NCBI RefSeq assembly: GCF_029168945.1
Contig: NC_083602.1
Span: forward strand, 67,724,600 to 67,788,599
DNA length: 64,000 nucleotides
Direction: 5' to 3'
From: Cannabis sativa
Lineage: Eukaryota > Streptophyta > Magnoliopsida > Rosales > Cannabaceae
Shown here: in pieces, positions 61,101-64,000 of the stretch
Layout of the letters: each line of letters begins with the position of its first letter
Position numbering within the stretch: the first letter of the stretch is position 1
Program-made: the position numbers and the translations under genes
Notes under the pieces: generated by a model
What the model was told of the DNA's origin: nothing
Databases searched by the model: none
The model's input: the letters and a program-made list of their open reading frames with translations, nothing else

Positions 61101-61928
61101 CAGGGCCGTCTTAAGGTGATGAGAGGCCTAGGGCGAAATTTGAAATGAGGCCTTTTATTTTAATAAAAATTAAAAATAAATTTTAATTAAATTTTGACAC
61201 AGTATTAATTTTAATTCTTTTATCTCTACGTAATAAATATTTTTTTTGCAACGTAAGCTAACTCGATCAAAGTAATATTTAATTACTAAGAACATCTATA
61301 TTGAAGTCAGGGCCGGCCCTGAGCAGAGGCGGGCTAGGCCTGTGCCTTGGGCCCACCTAGCTCAGGGGCCCAAAAAAAATTTGTTCCTTTTAAAATTACA
61401 CATTTTGTTTTATTAATTTTAAAAAATACAACATTTTTTCCTAAATGAGGGCCCAAAAATATTTTTTTTCTATGGCCCACTAAATTTCAGGGCCGGCCCT
61501 GATTGAAGTGATATATATTTTAGCACATTTGAAAGAAAAAAAAATAATGTGTTTAAATTATATATATTTTAAAAAAATAGATAATAAATATAAATCTTAT
61601 TTATTATTAATATTTTAAAATTAAAAGTACTTTAATATATTTTTTTTATACAATCTAATACAAATATTTAAGTTATAATATTATTATTTATCACAAATAA
61701 TTAAAAGTATAAAAAGTAGTGAGGGAAGAATAGAACCTTGAACCTCAAGTCCAATAAAAAATCCACTTACCATTTGTGCTACATGCTTTTCATGCTTTTT
61801 GTTGAGTTAAATATTTATATATTATACGTTTTTATATGTATATATATTAATTTTAATTTTTTCGGGGCCTCCAAAATTGTGGGGCCTGGGGCCGAGGCCC
61901 CGGCTGCCCCACCCTTTGGCCGGCTCTG
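61101..61928. mobile_element. hAT-type non-autonomous element in the Copia leader
   Basis: Ends CAGGGCCGTC and (reverse complement) CAGAGCCGGC, the CAG-GCCG type of many plant hAT elements. The perfect 8-bp duplication TCTATAAC lies at 61093-61100 and 61929-61936. Without the smaller insertion it is about 630 bp. Parts reading GGGCCTNGGGC near both ends are GC-rich in an otherwise AT-rich body; there is no transposase. Confidence 0.9.
61308..61501. mobile_element. 194-bp hAT MITE nested in the larger hAT element
   Basis: Both ends are the palindrome CAGGGCCGGCCCTG, and the perfect 8-bp duplication ATTGAAGT lies at 61300-61307 and 61502-61509. It has no coding capacity. It must be the most recent of the three nested insertions: Copia, then hAT, then this MITE. 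Confidence 0.93.
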
Positions 61929-63173
61929 TCTATAACAAAAATTAAACATATAGGCTCACACAAGCACACAAATTTGGATGGATCCTATCATGTTACTAGG
62001 TCATACACAGATGAAAGAAGATTGTAAAAATTACCTGTTACAAATTATTTACTTGATCTATCATCAATTGAACCATGGGTTAAAATCAGATCATTGGATC
62101 TGTCAACAAGTTAACCATGGCAATTTAGATCAAGCAATAATAGGTTTTAGAAAACTTACAAACAATCTAAAACACATACTCCTGCAACAAGTTAGATTTG
62201 GATAGTTGGATGTAGGATTTATTTAATTTTTAAATATATATTTCGAAAAATAAAAAAAATTCAGTTAAAAAAAAATTTTAAAAATTAAACCTACAATTTT
62301 GAAAAATTAGGTTTTAAGTAACCTATCTATCATTTCAAAATAAATTGTTAACTTTCCTTTTAAATTTCATCATAAATTAAATAATAAAATAGAAAATGGT
62401 AAATACATACCCTTTTCTTATTTTATAATTTAATTTAAGTAAGAATAACAAAATTTAAAAGTTAACAAAAATATCTTATTTCCTCTTTTTAAAAAATATC
62501 ATGATTATTTTGATCTTATTCTAAATAAGGTCAAGTTACCAAAAAAAATATCTGACCTTAAAAAAAATAAAATAATCAAATTTTAAAAGAAATAAGAAAA
62601 GAGGTAAGCAAAACTTGATTTTTCCTATTTTCAAAATCAAATTACACTAATATCTAAAATTAATTTTGATAAATCAAATTAATTTATTTCTGATAATTAG
62701 ATTTGAAATTTGAAAAACAAAAATCAATATACAAAACTACACAAAAAATCGGAAGTTAATTCCATGAAATAGCATGAAAAATCGAAAAAATTGAAAAATT
62801 TGATGAACAGTACGGATGGTATGCAAAGCATACCCATCCGCGCGTGTTTCAGGGGTGCTGGCCGAGCTCTCACGGCGCAGGGAGGCTGCATGCAGCCATT
62901 CCGCGCGCGTGGGAAGGAGTTCATCATCCCGATTTTTCCAATTTTCAAAAATTCATAACTAATTCAAATTAAATCGAAATCGAGTTCTGTAAAAAGGTAA
63001 ATTGCTTAGAATTTTCCAAACTATCCAATAAAAATAATTACATAAACAGAAAAGTAACTATTTTTCCCAGAATTCACAAACAACAGTCAAACATCAATAT
63101 GACACACAAAGCAACATGATACCATCCAAAACACAAACAAATCGTTTTAAGTCCAAATTTCTTGCAAGAAATT

Positions 63174-64000
63174 GAGTCTATAACTTCTATATGAATTTAG
63201 AAGTGATACGTATATTTTGGGAACACGATAGTATAATTGAGTGGGAGCGCTAACATAAATATGGAGTCTATAACTTCTATAGGAATTTAGAAGTGAAACG
63301 ATGATATCCTTCGAGCTTGGCTAAACAGAGATAAATGGTGGAGATCTCATTTCACTTCGCTGAAATATCATTTATACGGAGCTAAGTGTTTTAAGGATAA
63401 AATACATTGAAGGTGTAACAGTAATTTAGTTCCTATTCAATGTAGATCATTTATTAGAGGGTCATTGATCAAATTAGGATTATAACAATGAATAATTAAT
63501 AGCGTATCTATATCGTGGAACATATAGAGCGTTCTATATGACTAAGAGTGCAATTCCAAGTTCTAAGTGTGGATTCAATAAGGAATTAATAAGTTAGGGA
63601 ATTTACTTGGTAAATTCGGTTCGACTTATTGGAAGCTCGGTTATATAGACCCATGGTCCCCATACTAGTTGAGACCATACTGCTTATAAGACTCAGTTAA
63701 TTGATTTTGATTATTCAATTATAATTCTAAAGTTAGACTATGTCTAGTTTATGAATTTTCACTAAGCAAGGGTGAAATTGTAAAGAAAAGAGATTCTAGG
63801 TTTATTTATTAATTAAGAGACTTTATATGTCTAAATTAATAAATATATTAAATAGCAATATTATTTAATAATTAATTTTTAGTTATTAAATAATTAGAAT
63901 TGGCATTTAAATGATTAAATTGGAAAATTAGCATTTTTGAGAAAATAGGATTGAGAAATGACAAAATGTTAAAATTACAAAGTGAGGCCCATTATCCAAT
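63174..64000 (+). mobile_element. Partial LTR of the long-leader family, plus orientation, runs off the window
   Basis: From about 63205 the sequence follows the solo LTR at 9629 (from about 10172 onward: ATATTTTGGGAACANGATAG, GAGTGGGAG), to CAAAGTGAGGCCCA at the right edge. The first 540 bp of U3 are missing. Its first 33 bp (63174-63206) duplicate 63264-63296 nearly exactly, a mark of the event that joined it to element E's leader. It could be the 3' LTR of copy D. Confidence 0.8.

Larger units (their letters stand above)
52429..63173 (-). mobile_element. Long-leader Copia element E, nearly full internal region, broken
   Basis: Right to left: leader 63173-59940, gag and protease 59901-58915, solo LTR insertion, integrase, RT and RNase H 57015-54412, PPT, 3' LTR 54292-52429. 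The PBS and 5' LTR are absent; the leader stops about 10-15 bp short of where the PBS should be and joins an LTR fragment in the opposite orientation. It is the only family member here with recognisable proteins, so it represents the presumably autonomous form. Confidence 0.88.
59940..63173 (-). other. Leader of Copia element E
   Basis: It contains GGCGAGAGTC motifs at 59959 and 60071, AT-rich sequence to 60890, conserved islands at 60940-61010 and 61950-62210, and the GC-rich island at 62800-62935 with the palindrome GGCTGCATGCAGCC at about 62884-62897. The hAT insertion at 61101-61928 inflates its length. No coding frame of substance is seen. The order of islands equals that in copies A and D. 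Confidence 0.7.

Overview
This window looks like AT-rich nuclear DNA of a flowering plant, most likely a dicot. Almost everything recognisable is transposable-element sequence: Ty1-Copia and Ty3-Gypsy retrotransposons, plant L1-type LINEs, a Mutator-like (MULE) element with spliced genes, and small MULE and hAT derivatives. I see no ordinary host gene, rRNA, tRNA gene or CRISPR array. The sequence alone does not identify the species.

Layout. 1-8831: a decayed Copia copy (A) on the minus strand, with a very long AT-rich leader, a 714-bp MULE-type MITE inside it, a PBS and a 1.9-kb LTR. 8832-15240: a broken L1-type LINE on the minus strand, split by a solo LTR at 9629-11512 (target duplication CACAT). 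15241-18777: AT-rich sequence with one candidate Helitron terminus. 18778-20696 and 20819-30817: two copies of one MULE-type non-autonomous element; the second is split by a 9.0-kb MULE (21701-30716). 30828-32640: AT-rich, with another Helitron-like terminus. 32640-41880: Gypsy remnants interrupted by a second decayed Copia copy (C). 41990-43080: a LINE 3' fragment. 43123-46938: an internally deleted Copia of another family, split by a solo LTR. 46947-52428: a third decayed copy (D), plus strand. 52429-63173: a better preserved, still broken member of the long-leader Copia family (E), carrying a solo LTR and two nested hAT elements. 63174-64000: part of another LTR.

The most interesting object is the MULE at 21701-30716. 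It has imperfect ~86-bp terminal inverted repeats and a near-perfect 9-bp target duplication. It carries a Ulp1/C48-peptidase-like gene (six coding exons, apparently intact, 797 codons) on the plus strand, a MURA-type transposase gene broken by two frameshifts and a stop on the minus strand, and a small unrecognised gene on the plus strand inside the transposase's inferred first intron. Both large genes appear to start at an element end: TIR, CT-rich leader exon, first intron, then coding sequence. The two introns hold 17 modules of one unusual repeat. Each module is four ~11-bp units with the core TGTCGA or TATCGA, and modules recur about every 70 bp. One turn of DNA per unit, a CpG at each core, and the location at both gene starts suggest a transposase-binding or regulatory array.

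The window also shows a clear nesting history. Target-site duplications date insertions relative to each other: the MULE entered a MITE-like element, one hAT MITE entered another hAT element that sits in a Copia leader, and solo LTRs interrupt two Copia elements and a LINE. Three Copia copies (A, C, D) share the same decayed coding region, which points to amplification of a non-autonomous form in trans.
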